A DNA stretch of 64,000 bases, taken from the NCBI GenBank assembly GCA_041776485.1, contig JBHBQE010000013.1, forward strand, positions 42,411 to 106,410, given 5' to 3'. The stretch comes from JBHBQE01 sp041776485. Lineage in GTDB: Bacteria; Bacillota; Clostridia; Lachnospirales; Lachnospiraceae. Position 1 is the first letter of the stretch; every line of letters starts with the position of its first letter. The notes below the pieces were generated by a model. It was not told the origin of the DNA. It ran no database searches and worked only from the letters and a program-made list of their open reading frames with translations. Below are positions 17,182-25,307 of the stretch, piece after piece. The translations under genes and the position numbers were made by a program.

Positions 17182-19034
17182 TCAAAATCTTTAAAAGTAT
17201 AAAACTTTTCTCCTGCTTCAAAAGCCTTTACAATATGCCCTTCTCCTTCCAGCAAATATTTATAGGTCATAAGTCCGAAAAGCCCCACAGGTCCTCTTGC
17301 ATGAATTTTTGAGGTAGATATTCCAACCTCTGCACCGAAACCATATCTAAAGCCGTCCGCAAATCTAGTCGAGGCATTTCTGTATACCCCGGCACTGTCC
17401 ACCCTCTGACTGAAATACTCCCAAGCACCGTCATCCTCAGTTATTATAGCGTCAGTATGATGTGAACCATAAAGATTAATATGCTCCACTGCAGAATATA
17501 CATCATCCACCAGTTTTACACCTAGGGTAAGTCCCAGATATTCGTTTTTAAAATCATTATCTGAAATAATCTCACATTGAATAATATCAGCCACCTCTCT
17601 GGTGCCTAATATATTTACACCTGTTTTTCTACATTCTGCATATAATCTAAGCAGAAATTCTGTGGAAACAGATTTTGCAACCAAAAGAGTTTCCGTGGCA
17701 TTACATGCCGCCGGATATTGAGTTTTCGCATCAATAACAACAGATACTGCCATATCTAAGTTTACACATGAATCAACGTAAGTGTGACATATACCATCAG
17801 CATGTCCTAAGACAGGAATTGCAGTATTGTCCATAATATATTTAACAAAGGAATTGGACCCTCTTGGAATAATCAAATCCACTGTCTCCTCACAGGTTAA
17901 AAGCTCCCTTATTTCGTCGTGACCGGACACTTTAACAAGGCAATTTTCACACAATCCGGCTTCTTTGCAGGCATTATACAGCACATCAAAAATCACCCTA
18001 TTGGTAGTTTCTGTTTCTTTACCACCCTTTAAAATACACATATTTCCACTCTTAACACAAAGTCCGGCAATTTGAACCAGGGCATCCGGCCTTGCCTCAA
18101 AAATAACTCCTATAACACCTATTGGAGTTGATACTCTCCTAAGGTTAAGTCCCGGACTTAACTCTCTATTAAGTCTGACTTCCCCTATGGGATCCGGTAG
18201 TTTAATCAGGGTATCTATACCGGACAATACAGAGGAAAGCTTGTCATCATCAAATTTTAGTCTTTTAATTATTTCCTCTCCTATGCCATCCGCTTTTGCA
18301 CTATCAATATCCTTTTTATTGGCATTAAATATCTTCTGCTTATTTTCCTTAAGCATTTTCTGCATTATTTTAAGGGCATTAATTCGAACTTCATGGCTTG
18401 CAGAAGCCATAATGCCGGAATTTTTCTTCATTTCCTGAGTAATAAGACGTATCGGTGAAAGCAGGACCTTTAGTTTTGATAATGCCTTCCCTCTATGACT
18501 TATGCTATTTTTTTCATATTCGCTAAGCATTGCTGAGGTGCAATTCTTTTGAGGCACATAGAATATAGGATCATATCCAAATCCATTTTCCCCTTCATAG
18601 GTCTTAGCAATTTCTCCTTCAAAATTTTCTTCTATACATATTTCTCTGCCATCTGGCATAATCGCAGTAATTGCACAAACAAACCTTGCATTCCTCTTTC
18701 CATCCGGGACGTTTTCCATTTCCCTTAAAATTGCCTCACACTTTGTAATATAGCTTGTATTCTCTCCCATAAAGCGTGCCGACATAATTCCCGGTTTTCC
18801 CCCAAGCGCATCAATAACCAGCCCCGAATCGTCTGCTATAACAATTCCATCCCAATATTTTTTAACTGTCCTTGCCTTTATTCTGGAGTTTTCCATAAAG
18901 CTATCACCGTCTTCAATTATTTCACAGGAAATGCCCGCATCCTCCATGGAAATCAAATCATAGTATTCAGAATTTAATATTTGACCGATTTCACGAACCT
19001 TATTTTTATTCCCTGTCGCTATTAGTATTTTCAT
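17178..19034 (-). CDS. Fused XTP/dITP pyrophosphatase (RdgB) and glutamate-5-semialdehyde dehydrogenase (ProA)
   Basis: A continuous 618-residue frame joining two enzymes that are normally separate. Residues 1 to about 196 are a full RdgB/HAM1 domain, which removes pyrophosphate from non-canonical purine dNTPs: ATGNKNKVREI, ADDSGLVIDALGG with the catalytic Asp, NGFGYDPIF and SHRGKAL. From about residue 202 to 618 is a full ProA, reducing gamma-glutamyl phosphate in proline synthesis: GVIGVIFEARPD, LKGGKE, YPAACNATETLL with the active Cys, and a C-terminal GPVGLFGL. The junction (LSPIRLITQEMKK) has no stop; an AGGA sits only 2 nt before an internal ATG, too near for efficient restart. No proB is in the window. 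Start overlaps the upstream amidase gene by 29 nt. Both activities may be retained; the functional reason for fusion is unknown. Confidence 0.93.
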   Translation of the reverse strand: MKILIATGNKNKVREIGQILNSEYYDLISMEDAGISCEIIEDGDSFMENSRIKARTVKKYWDGIVIADDSGLVIDALGGKPGIMSARFMGENTSYITKCEAILREMENVPDGKRNARFVCAITAIMPDGREICIEENFEGEIAKTYEGENGFGYDPIFYVPQKNCTSAMLSEYEKNSISHRGKALSKLKVLLSPIRLITQEMKKNSGIMASASHEVRINALKIMQKMLKENKQKIFNANKKDIDSAKADGIGEEIIKRLKFDDDKLSSVLSGIDTLIKLPDPIGEVRLNRELSPGLNLRRVSTPIGVIGVIFEARPDALVQIAGLCVKSGNMCILKGGKETETTNRVIFDVLYNACKEAGLCENCLVKVSGHDEIRELLTCEETVDLIIPRGSNSFVKYIMDNTAIPVLGHADGICHTYVDSCVNLDMAVSVVIDAKTQYPAACNATETLLVAKSVSTEFLLRLYAECRKTGVNILGTREVADIIQCEIISDNDFKNEYLGLTLGVKLVDDVYSAVEHINLYGSHHTDAIITEDDGAWEYFSQRVDSAGVYRNASTRFADGFRYGFGAEVGISTSKIHARGPVGLFGLMTYKYLLEGEGHIVKAFEAGEKFYTFKDFD

Positions 19035-20058
19035 TTAAACTCTCCATTATTCCTGTATATAGCGCATTAGCACAATCTCTTTGATATTTTTCACTATTTA
19101 ACTTCCGAAGCTCCGCCGGGTTCGACATAAAGCCTACCTCCACAAGAGCTGCCGGACAATTTGCCTTACGAAGTACCTCTATATTATCCCCGGGTACAAG
19201 ACCTCTGTCTCTGCTTCCCAGCTTATTGACAAGGTTTTTTTGCAGCTTTTCCGCCAGTTTCTTTGAATTTCCATCTATATCCGCATTAAAATACATCACT
19301 TCAGTTCCGTTTATATCGGATATTCTGCCGCTTGCAGTGGAATTTTGATGTATGGAAACAAACAAATCTGCCTGAATATTATTTGCCATATCTATACGTG
19401 CATGCCTGGGTACAGTTTCATCTCCAAGTCTTGTTATAAATACCCCAAGCCCTTCTTCATCCTTAAGCATATCATATAGCTGCAGGGCTATCTTAATATT
19501 AATGTCCTTTTCTGCAATATTGCCATTTACCGTACCAATATCAGTGCCCCCATGTCCAGGGTCAATCACCACTATTTTATCATATATATCCTCTGGCGGT
19601 ATAAAATCCAAATATAAAAATCTATCTTCCATTGTAGTTCTTAATACTCTTACATCTTGAGTGAAAATTTCCATAACACCTGTGTTTTCTCTGCTATAAT
19701 ATATAATATCCCGTATTCCATCACATTTTCCAATTATGGGAAAATCCATGTAATACATTTCATCAATGCCACGTATATACAGCGCATTTGTCCTTTCCAT
19801 ATAATTTTCTTCTGTTTTAATTTTATCAAGCTGAACATTGCTTGGAAATTCAAGTCTTAAATCATGCGGATTCCCCATGGAATCTGTAAGTAATCTTTCG
19901 CTTCTGATATGGCTTTTTATGGAGTCGTCAAAACCGTTTTCATTGATATAATCAATATTTAGCTTATATATATTGGGAAAACATAGAAAAACAACCGAAA
20001 AAATCACTGCTAAAAGAACCAATATTATATTTGAATATATCAGCAGACGTTTTTCCAT
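19006..20058 (-). CDS. N-acetylmuramoyl-L-alanine amidase (Amidase_3)
   Basis: 350 residues; zinc amidase that cleaves the bond between N-acetylmuramic acid and L-alanine of peptidoglycan. Residues about 8-30 form an uncleaved-looking N-terminal membrane anchor, then a linker domain of about 130 residues without a recognised family, then the Amidase_3 domain: VVIDPGHGGTDIG (first His), AEKDINI (Glu), VSIHQNS (second His) and ALVEVGFMSN (catalytic Glu). All metal and catalytic residues are present. Lies 8 nt after the THUMP methyltransferase gene and overlaps the start of rdgB-proA by 29 nt, so the three genes are probably co-transcribed. Confidence 0.9.
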   Translation of the reverse strand: MEKRLLIYSNIILVLLAVIFSVVFLCFPNIYKLNIDYINENGFDDSIKSHIRSERLLTDSMGNPHDLRLEFPSNVQLDKIKTEENYMERTNALYIRGIDEMYYMDFPIIGKCDGIRDIIYYSRENTGVMEIFTQDVRVLRTTMEDRFLYLDFIPPEDIYDKIVVIDPGHGGTDIGTVNGNIAEKDINIKIALQLYDMLKDEEGLGVFITRLGDETVPRHARIDMANNIQADLFVSIHQNSTASGRISDINGTEVMYFNADIDGNSKKLAEKLQKNLVNKLGSRDRGLVPGDNIEVLRKANCPAALVEVGFMSNPAELRKLNSEKYQRDCANALYTGIMESLNENTNSDRE

Positions 20059-20066
20059 TTACTGCA

Positions 20067-21221
20067 CTATTTCCTATTCACAGGCTTCGGCCCCGGATAT
20101 TGATAAAAATATGATTTAATCATACCATTATATATTTTTCTGTTTTTAGACGGTTTTTTCCCTACAGCTTTTATTGCTTCATTATATGCACTTATAAAAT
20201 AAAGTGACCAGGTATCCAGTGTATTGCTGAGCTTGCCAAGTTCCCCATACAGCTCTCCAAGCTTTGTGTCGGTAAGTCTGTTGCCATAAGGCGGATTAGT
20301 AACAATAAAACCATATTCATCCTTATATTTATAAAAATCCTTAGAAGCGTTTCTTATGTCGCAGGTTTTATAGTGGATTGAACCTTCAACATTAGCTGAT
20401 GCCGCATTTGCTTTGGCATTTCCAATATTAACAGAATCAATATCATAGCCATAAATTCTTGGATTAATATCATTCTTAATTAAAGATCTCCCCTCTTTTA
20501 TTCCCTCCTGCCACAGTTTTTCCTGAATGAAATTATTCCAGTCCATAGACTGAAATCTCCTGTTTATTCCCGGGGCAATATTTTTTGCTATTAATGCAGC
20601 TTCAATCGCAAAGGTACCTGTTCCGCAAAAGGGATCTAAAAATATCCTATCCTCCCTATAGGGTGTAAGCATAATAAGTGCGGCAGCCAGGGTTTCTGCG
20701 ATGGGAGCTTTGGATATTCTCTTTTTATACCCCCTTTTATGCAAAGGCTCCCCTGTTGTATCCAGATAAATGCTTGCCTTATTATCCTTAATAAAAACCC
20801 TTATAGGATATTTTGCGCCATCCTCACTAAACCAGGATATCCTATAATGCTTTTCCAGCCGCTTTACAATCGCTTTCTTAGTAATAGACTGTATATCCTT
20901 GCTGCTTATTAAGCTACTGTTAATAAAACTTGCTTTTGCCACAGGAAAGTTGGCGTTGCTTGGCAAATAATCTTCAAAGGGTATACTGTATACTCCGTTA
21001 AATAACTCCTCAAAGCTTTCTGCGGGAAACTCATCCAGCAAAATCATAACCTTTTTAGCAGTCCTTAAAAAGATATTTGCCCTTACAATTGCTCTTTCAT
21101 CCCCCAAAAAGCATACTCGCCCGTCCTCTACAAACAAAGTTTCATAACCTAGGTTTAAAACCTCTCTTTTTAAAACAGCCTCCATGCCAAAATGAGAAAA
21201 CAATATTATTTTATATTGCAT
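20067..21221 (-). CDS. THUMP-domain RNA methyltransferase (RlmL/YpsC type)
   Basis: 384-residue class I SAM-dependent RNA methyltransferase, probably acting on guanine N2 in 23S rRNA. THUMP-type RNA-binding region at about 55-160, then the Rossmann domain with LDPFCGTGTFAIEAALIA (SAM site, about 195-212), YGYDIDSVNIGNAKANA and the catalytic VTNPPYGNRL near 308. Length and order match the YpsC family. First gene of a likely operon with the amidase and rdgB-proA. Exact target base is inferred from the family only. Confidence 0.88.
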   Translation of the reverse strand: MQYKIILFSHFGMEAVLKREVLNLGYETLFVEDGRVCFLGDERAIVRANIFLRTAKKVMILLDEFPAESFEELFNGVYSIPFEDYLPSNANFPVAKASFINSSLISSKDIQSITKKAIVKRLEKHYRISWFSEDGAKYPIRVFIKDNKASIYLDTTGEPLHKRGYKKRISKAPIAETLAAALIMLTPYREDRIFLDPFCGTGTFAIEAALIAKNIAPGINRRFQSMDWNNFIQEKLWQEGIKEGRSLIKNDINPRIYGYDIDSVNIGNAKANAASANVEGSIHYKTCDIRNASKDFYKYKDEYGFIVTNPPYGNRLTDTKLGELYGELGKLSNTLDTWSLYFISAYNEAIKAVGKKPSKNRKIYNGMIKSYFYQYPGPKPVNRK

Positions 21222-21297
21222 ATTCTATCCAATCTATTGTTAATTATTAAGATTATTAACAAACTATTAAGTCTTTATTAAATGTGCCTTGAAACTA

Positions 21298-21325
21298 TTG
21301 AACTTTTATTTACTGCGCCTATAAT
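21298..21325 (+). promoter_or_regulatory. Promoter of candidate small RNA
   Basis: TTGAAC, 16-bp spacer, perfect TATAAT. No gene follows for 440 nt, so the product is probably the short RNA at 21332-21416. Confidence 0.65.
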
Positions 21326-21331
21326 AGTTAT

Positions 21332-21416
21332 TGTAAGAGTTACCACTCTTACCCCCTTATTACTTACTTATACTCCCCTCTAGCGGCTCGGCTTACCACG
21401 AGCCGCTAAACTTTTG
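21332..21416 (+). ncRNA. Candidate C-rich two-hairpin small RNA
   Basis: About 85 nt. First hairpin GTAAGAG-TTACCA-CTCTTAC (21333-21352), then about 30 nt predicted unpaired and C/U-rich (CCCCC at 21352-21356, CTCCCC at 21373-21378), then a strong hairpin AGCGGCTCG/CGAGCCGCT (21382-21407) with a GCTTACCA loop, and a weak U-run (CTTTTG). Both loops contain TTACCA. C-rich single-stranded stretches that can pair with GGGG/GAGG ribosome sites are typical of trans-acting Firmicute sRNAs. Not recognised as a known family. Confidence 0.45.
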
Positions 21417-21518
21417 TCTAAAAAATTTTATTCAATTATTGCTTGTATCCTAATGCTCGTTTCCGCAATCCTTGGTATGGGAAAATCAGTTAAAAAGCTA
21501 TTTCTTTCACAGCCTTAA
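21414..21518 (+). CDS. Possible small membrane peptide or signal-peptide remnant
   Basis: A TTG-initiated 34-residue frame: two lysines, a hydrophobic run (FYSIIACILMLVSAILG) and a Lys-rich tail ending QP. It looks like a signal peptide without a mature protein, or a tiny membrane peptide. No SD is visible and the start lies right after the sRNA hairpin, so it may be non-coding or decayed. The remaining bases to 21766 show no other feature. Confidence 0.2.
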   Translation: MSKKFYSIIACILMLVSAILGMGKSVKKLFLSQP

Positions 21519-21766
21519 CTACTGGTAATATCAAATTACACTATGAATATTATACTTCGTTTTAAAAAAAATAAAACCCCGGTCTGGTACGATTTATTCA
21601 ATATATGATATAGTAGAAACAATAATAATTAATTTATTTGTAATATTGCTTTGCGGATTAGTCATGCTTCATGTTGGCATATGGCAAATATTAGATATGA
21701 ATTTATGCACTATACTATATTATATTGTATATTCGCAGTAAATCCGGCGTTGAGGATTATTAAAAT

Positions 21767-23734
21767 ATGAAACTAATCAAACCACATATAATTCTTATCA
21801 TTTTCATGGTTTGTCTGGCTGCCTTGGGAATAAATTTGCTCGATACATACCTTCGTTACAATATAAATCTTAAGGATTACTATAAATACAGTAATATTTC
21901 CACAAAATATATCAAAAATACTCTAAAGGATATTAATATCACTATAGGTCTAAATGAAAACCCACCCTATGCCTTTTTAAATCAGGGTGATGACTCAAAC
22001 GTAGGATTAATGCCGGATTTTACAGCCCTTATGGGACTAGAGCTTGGTGTACCCATAAATACCACTACAAATAATGTAGAATCCAATTTAGATAAGCTGG
22101 AAAACGGAGACTTAAGCCTTGTTATGGTAAGGGAAAGCCAGGTAAAAGATGATAACCGTTTTGCACTTTCCCTGCCAATTTATCAATCTCAATATAAAAT
22201 TCTCGTATTAAATAACTCTGACATTAAAGACTCTGATAACCTAAAAGGTGAAATGTTGGTGATAAAGCAAAATACCAATACAAATATGTATGCAGGCCAT
22301 GATCTGTTTGACACTGCAGCAGTTATTAAATCCGACAATATATATCAGTGCTTTGCACTTTTAAAAAAGGGAGTAGTTAAAGGATTTTTATGTGATGATC
22401 TGGAAGCGTCATATTTTGCACGTGTTACAGGAAACAGTAATCGGTATAGATTTTTAAACGAGGTTTTCTATGAGGATAATATATGCCTTGCACTGAATAA
22501 GGATAACGAAGCCCTTCTAAATACCGTAAATAAAAGTATTCTGGATATGCAAAGCAAAGGGCTTATAGCCCAATCTCAGGAAAAATGGATCGGAAGCTAT
22601 AATAATAATTTTCTCACTATTAATCAGCTAAATTGGATACATAATACAATAATTGCAGTATTTTCCATTATGGTTATTTTTTCAGTATGGAATTATGTAA
22701 TTACAAAACAGGTAAATGAACGAACTCGTGAATTGTCAGAAAGTAAAGAAGAACTTAACAGTATAATCAATACACTGCAAAATGGAATCCTGGTAATACA
22801 AAACAACTCAAAAGTCATTGCCTGTAATAATTGGATAACAAATTTTACAAATATTTCCAAGGAGGATATTATATCCAAACCTCTGGCGGATATTTCACTC
22901 CTTGAGCCATTTTTAGTCAAGGAAAATATGAATAAACCATTTCCTGTCGGAAATAAATATTATTATATCAGCTCCCAAAGCTTTACAGAGGATAAAAAAA
23001 TTATTATTATTGAAGACTATACAGAAAAATTTCTTCAGGAACGACAGGCAAGGCAAGAGGCTAAAATGATTGCAGTAGGACAGTTATCAGCAGGACTGGC
23101 TCATGAAATACGAAATCCTCTGGGAATTATAAAAAGCTACGGATATATATTAAGGAAATATTGCAATGATGAAATAAGCAGCAATGCCGTTATTGCAATA
23201 AATGATAATGTATCGCGAATTAATTCTCTTGTTGAAAATTTGCTGCATTTTTCAAGACTGTCCGGTGGTGAAGCAAAATTAGTAAATATATCAAAACTGA
23301 TAGACAGCACCCTTCAACTGGAGCACAAGCGTCTTCATCAATCTAATATAAAAATGACTGTAAATTATAAAAACCTCAGATTCAACAGTCTTAAAATAAA
23401 TGACGATGTGCTTAAGGTGGTTCTCCTAAACCTAATTAACAACGGGATAGACGCCTTGGATAATTATGAAATACCTGCTAAAACTATATCTATTTCCATT
23501 TCATCTGATGATAATGGACTAAAGATTTCAGTTAAGGATAACGGTCCCGGAATCCCAAAGGATAAAATCGAAGAAATATTTAATCCGTTTTTTTCCACAA
23601 AAAGTCAGGGAACCGGCCTTGGATTATATATATTAACCACAGAACTAAATAAGATAAACGGCAGTATAAGCGTTACAAGTAATATAAATGAGGGAACAGA
23701 ATTTAAGGTATTTTTACCCTTGGGAAGGGATTAG
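21767..23734 (+). CDS. Sensor histidine kinase with periplasmic solute-binding domain
   Basis: 655 residues. Membrane anchor at about 8-25; an extracellular family 3 solute-binding domain at about 50-285 (INITIGLNENPPYAF is its usual opening); second membrane segment at about 290-312; PAS-like region at about 320-430; HisKA with SAGLAHEIRNPLG (His near 446); HATPase with NNGIDAL, DNGPGIP and STKSQGTGLGLY. The SBP domain probably binds the signal ligand directly. The response regulator gene follows one base after the stop, and the TRAP operon follows that, so the pair likely controls uptake of the same or a related organic acid or amino acid. Confidence 0.92.
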   Translation: MKLIKPHIILIIFMVCLAALGINLLDTYLRYNINLKDYYKYSNISTKYIKNTLKDINITIGLNENPPYAFLNQGDDSNVGLMPDFTALMGLELGVPINTTTNNVESNLDKLENGDLSLVMVRESQVKDDNRFALSLPIYQSQYKILVLNNSDIKDSDNLKGEMLVIKQNTNTNMYAGHDLFDTAAVIKSDNIYQCFALLKKGVVKGFLCDDLEASYFARVTGNSNRYRFLNEVFYEDNICLALNKDNEALLNTVNKSILDMQSKGLIAQSQEKWIGSYNNNFLTINQLNWIHNTIIAVFSIMVIFSVWNYVITKQVNERTRELSESKEELNSIINTLQNGILVIQNNSKVIACNNWITNFTNISKEDIISKPLADISLLEPFLVKENMNKPFPVGNKYYYISSQSFTEDKKIIIIEDYTEKFLQERQARQEAKMIAVGQLSAGLAHEIRNPLGIIKSYGYILRKYCNDEISSNAVIAINDNVSRINSLVENLLHFSRLSGGEAKLVNISKLIDSTLQLEHKRLHQSNIKMTVNYKNLRFNSLKINDDVLKVVLLNLINNGIDALDNYEIPAKTISISISSDDNGLKISVKDNGPGIPKDKIEEIFNPFFSTKSQGTGLGLYILTTELNKINGSISVTSNINEGTEFKVFLPLGRD

Positions 23735-23735
23735 T

Positions 23736-25124
23736 ATGGGAAGAAAAACAAAACAAAACAGCCGTTATAAAATACTGATAGTTGATGATGAAATAGAATA
23801 CCAAAAGGTACTTTCTCTCATTCTTGCCGATTTGGGTTATGATACCCACTGCTGCTCCAACGGTGAGGATGCCTTATCCTACTGGAAATCAAATCAGGTA
23901 GATTTACTTATAACTGACTTAAAAATGCCAATTATGGATGGCGAGACCCTAATAAAAAATATTCATCAATCAGGCGTTAACACAGATATTATTGTAATAA
24001 CCGCCTATGCCAGCATTGAAAGTGCTGTAGATTCCATGAAATACGGTGCAATTGATTATTTTGTAAAAAGCAGAGATCTGGATGAACTTGTTCTAAAAAT
24101 TGAGCGAGTAATAAAAATGCGGGAGCTTGAGCGAAAAAACCTTATATTAAGGGGAAGTATTCATAACCCACAGGTTTTTCTCGATTCAAAAAATCCGAAA
24201 TATCTGGAAATATTAGAAACCTGTCACCTTACAGCAAATTCAGGTATCAATATACTTCTTCTGGGTGAGTCAGGTACCGGGAAAGAGGTTATCGCAAACC
24301 ATATTCACCGCCTAAGCAACAGATGTCAGGAGCCATTCGTTGCGGTAAACTGTCAGGCTTTCCCTCCCGGGGTTATCGAATCTGAACTTTTCGGGCACGA
24401 AAAGGGAGCTTTTACCGGAGCTATCGGAAGCCGTATCGGAAAATTTGAACAGGCAAATTATGGAACCATATTTCTTGATGAAATAGGTGATTTGCCATTG
24501 GAAACCCAGGGTAAGCTTCTTAGAGCAATTGAAACCAGAACCATAGAAAGACTTGGCAGTAATAAGCAAATTAATTTGGATGTAAAATTCATTTCAGCTA
24601 CCAACAAGGATTTATCTGCAAAGGTTGCAGACGGATCGTTCCGCGAAGACTTATATTATAGAATTAATACACTGTCTTTGGAGCTTCCTCCTCTTAGAGA
24701 AAGAAAAGAAGATATAAAAGAACTTCTTAACTTTTTTATAATAAAAACAGAGGCGGATCAAAAGAAAAAAATACGAAAAATAGATGATGATGTGCTCACA
24801 TTTCTTTACAAATACGATTACCCCGGTAACGTACGCGAACTTAAAAATATCGTAGAGCGAATGATTGCTCTGTCAAAGGATGGAATCATAACTCTAAAGG
24901 AAATTCTTATGCCCATTGATATTTTGACAAAACAGGAAACAGCTCCTGATTCCACCGGATTATCCTTAAAGGACGCCCGTGCAAACTTTGAAAAAACCTA
25001 TATTTCAGAAGCTCTTTTAAAAAATGATTACAATGTTGTAAATACTGCATTTGAACTAGGATTAAGTACAAGACATCTGTGGAACAAAATATCGCAATTT
25101 AATATTTCTTTAGATAAAAAATAG
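23736..25124 (+). CDS. NtrC/DctD-family sigma-54 response regulator
   Basis: 462 residues. Receiver at about 10-125 with phosphoacceptor in LITDLKMP; AAA+ domain at about 150-370 with Walker A GESGTGKE and the sigma-54 contact loop GAFTGA near 224; C-terminal Fis-type helix-turn-helix (LKNDYNVVNTAFELGLSTRHLWNKI). GAFTGA marks a true RpoN activator. ATG 23736 is chosen because GGGAAGGG lies 6 nt upstream; the frame itself opens at 23688 within the kinase gene. A -24/-12 promoter and two palindromic sites immediately downstream make the TRAP operon its probable target. Confidence 0.95.
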   Translation: MGRKTKQNSRYKILIVDDEIEYQKVLSLILADLGYDTHCCSNGEDALSYWKSNQVDLLITDLKMPIMDGETLIKNIHQSGVNTDIIVITAYASIESAVDSMKYGAIDYFVKSRDLDELVLKIERVIKMRELERKNLILRGSIHNPQVFLDSKNPKYLEILETCHLTANSGINILLLGESGTGKEVIANHIHRLSNRCQEPFVAVNCQAFPPGVIESELFGHEKGAFTGAIGSRIGKFEQANYGTIFLDEIGDLPLETQGKLLRAIETRTIERLGSNKQINLDVKFISATNKDLSAKVADGSFREDLYYRINTLSLELPPLRERKEDIKELLNFFIIKTEADQKKKIRKIDDDVLTFLYKYDYPGNVRELKNIVERMIALSKDGIITLKEILMPIDILTKQETAPDSTGLSLKDARANFEKTYISEALLKNDYNVVNTAFELGLSTRHLWNKISQFNISLDKK

Positions 25125-25125
25125 T

Positions 25126-25141
25126 GTGAATTATTTTTCAC
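25126..25141 (+). promoter_or_regulatory. Upstream activator site 1
   Basis: GTGAATTATTTTTCAC, inverted repeat GTGAA-N6-TTCAC starting one base after the regulator stop codon, about 123 bp before the -24 element. Typical position for a bound sigma-54 activator. Confidence 0.65.
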
Positions 25142-25158
25142 GGTATACTTTATTTACT

Positions 25159-25174
25159 GTGAAATAAACTTCAT
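25159..25174 (+). promoter_or_regulatory. Upstream activator site 2
   Basis: GTGAAATAAACTTCAT, same GTGAA-N6-TTCAY pattern as site 1. The centres are 33 bp apart, about three helical turns, so both lie on one face of the DNA. Confidence 0.65.
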
Positions 25175-25248
25175 TTATATCATTTCAATACTATGAGAAT
25201 ATTTTGAATATCCTTTAAATTAAGAATTTTTACTAAACCATATTTTTC

Positions 25249-25264
25249 TGGTATGGCTTTTGCT
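25249..25264 (+). promoter_or_regulatory. Sigma-54 (-24/-12) promoter of TRAP operon
   Basis: TGGTATGGCTTTTGCT: the invariant GG and GC are at the exact spacing of the consensus TGGCACG-N4-TTGCW. Predicted start near 25275, 33 nt before the dctP ATG. No sigma-70-type promoter is evident. Confidence 0.8.
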
Positions 25265-25307
25265 GAATATTTTATCGTACATATTAATTTTTAGAAAGGA
25301 TGTCAAA

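Noticed and set aside
18400..18450. Frameshift or missed stop between rdgB and proA
   Set aside because: The frame passes from one domain into the other with no stop and normal linker composition; no duplicated or missing motif is seen.
21680..21700. Second sigma-54 promoter before the kinase gene (TTGGCATATGGC)
   Set aside because: The GC element is at the wrong distance from the GG.
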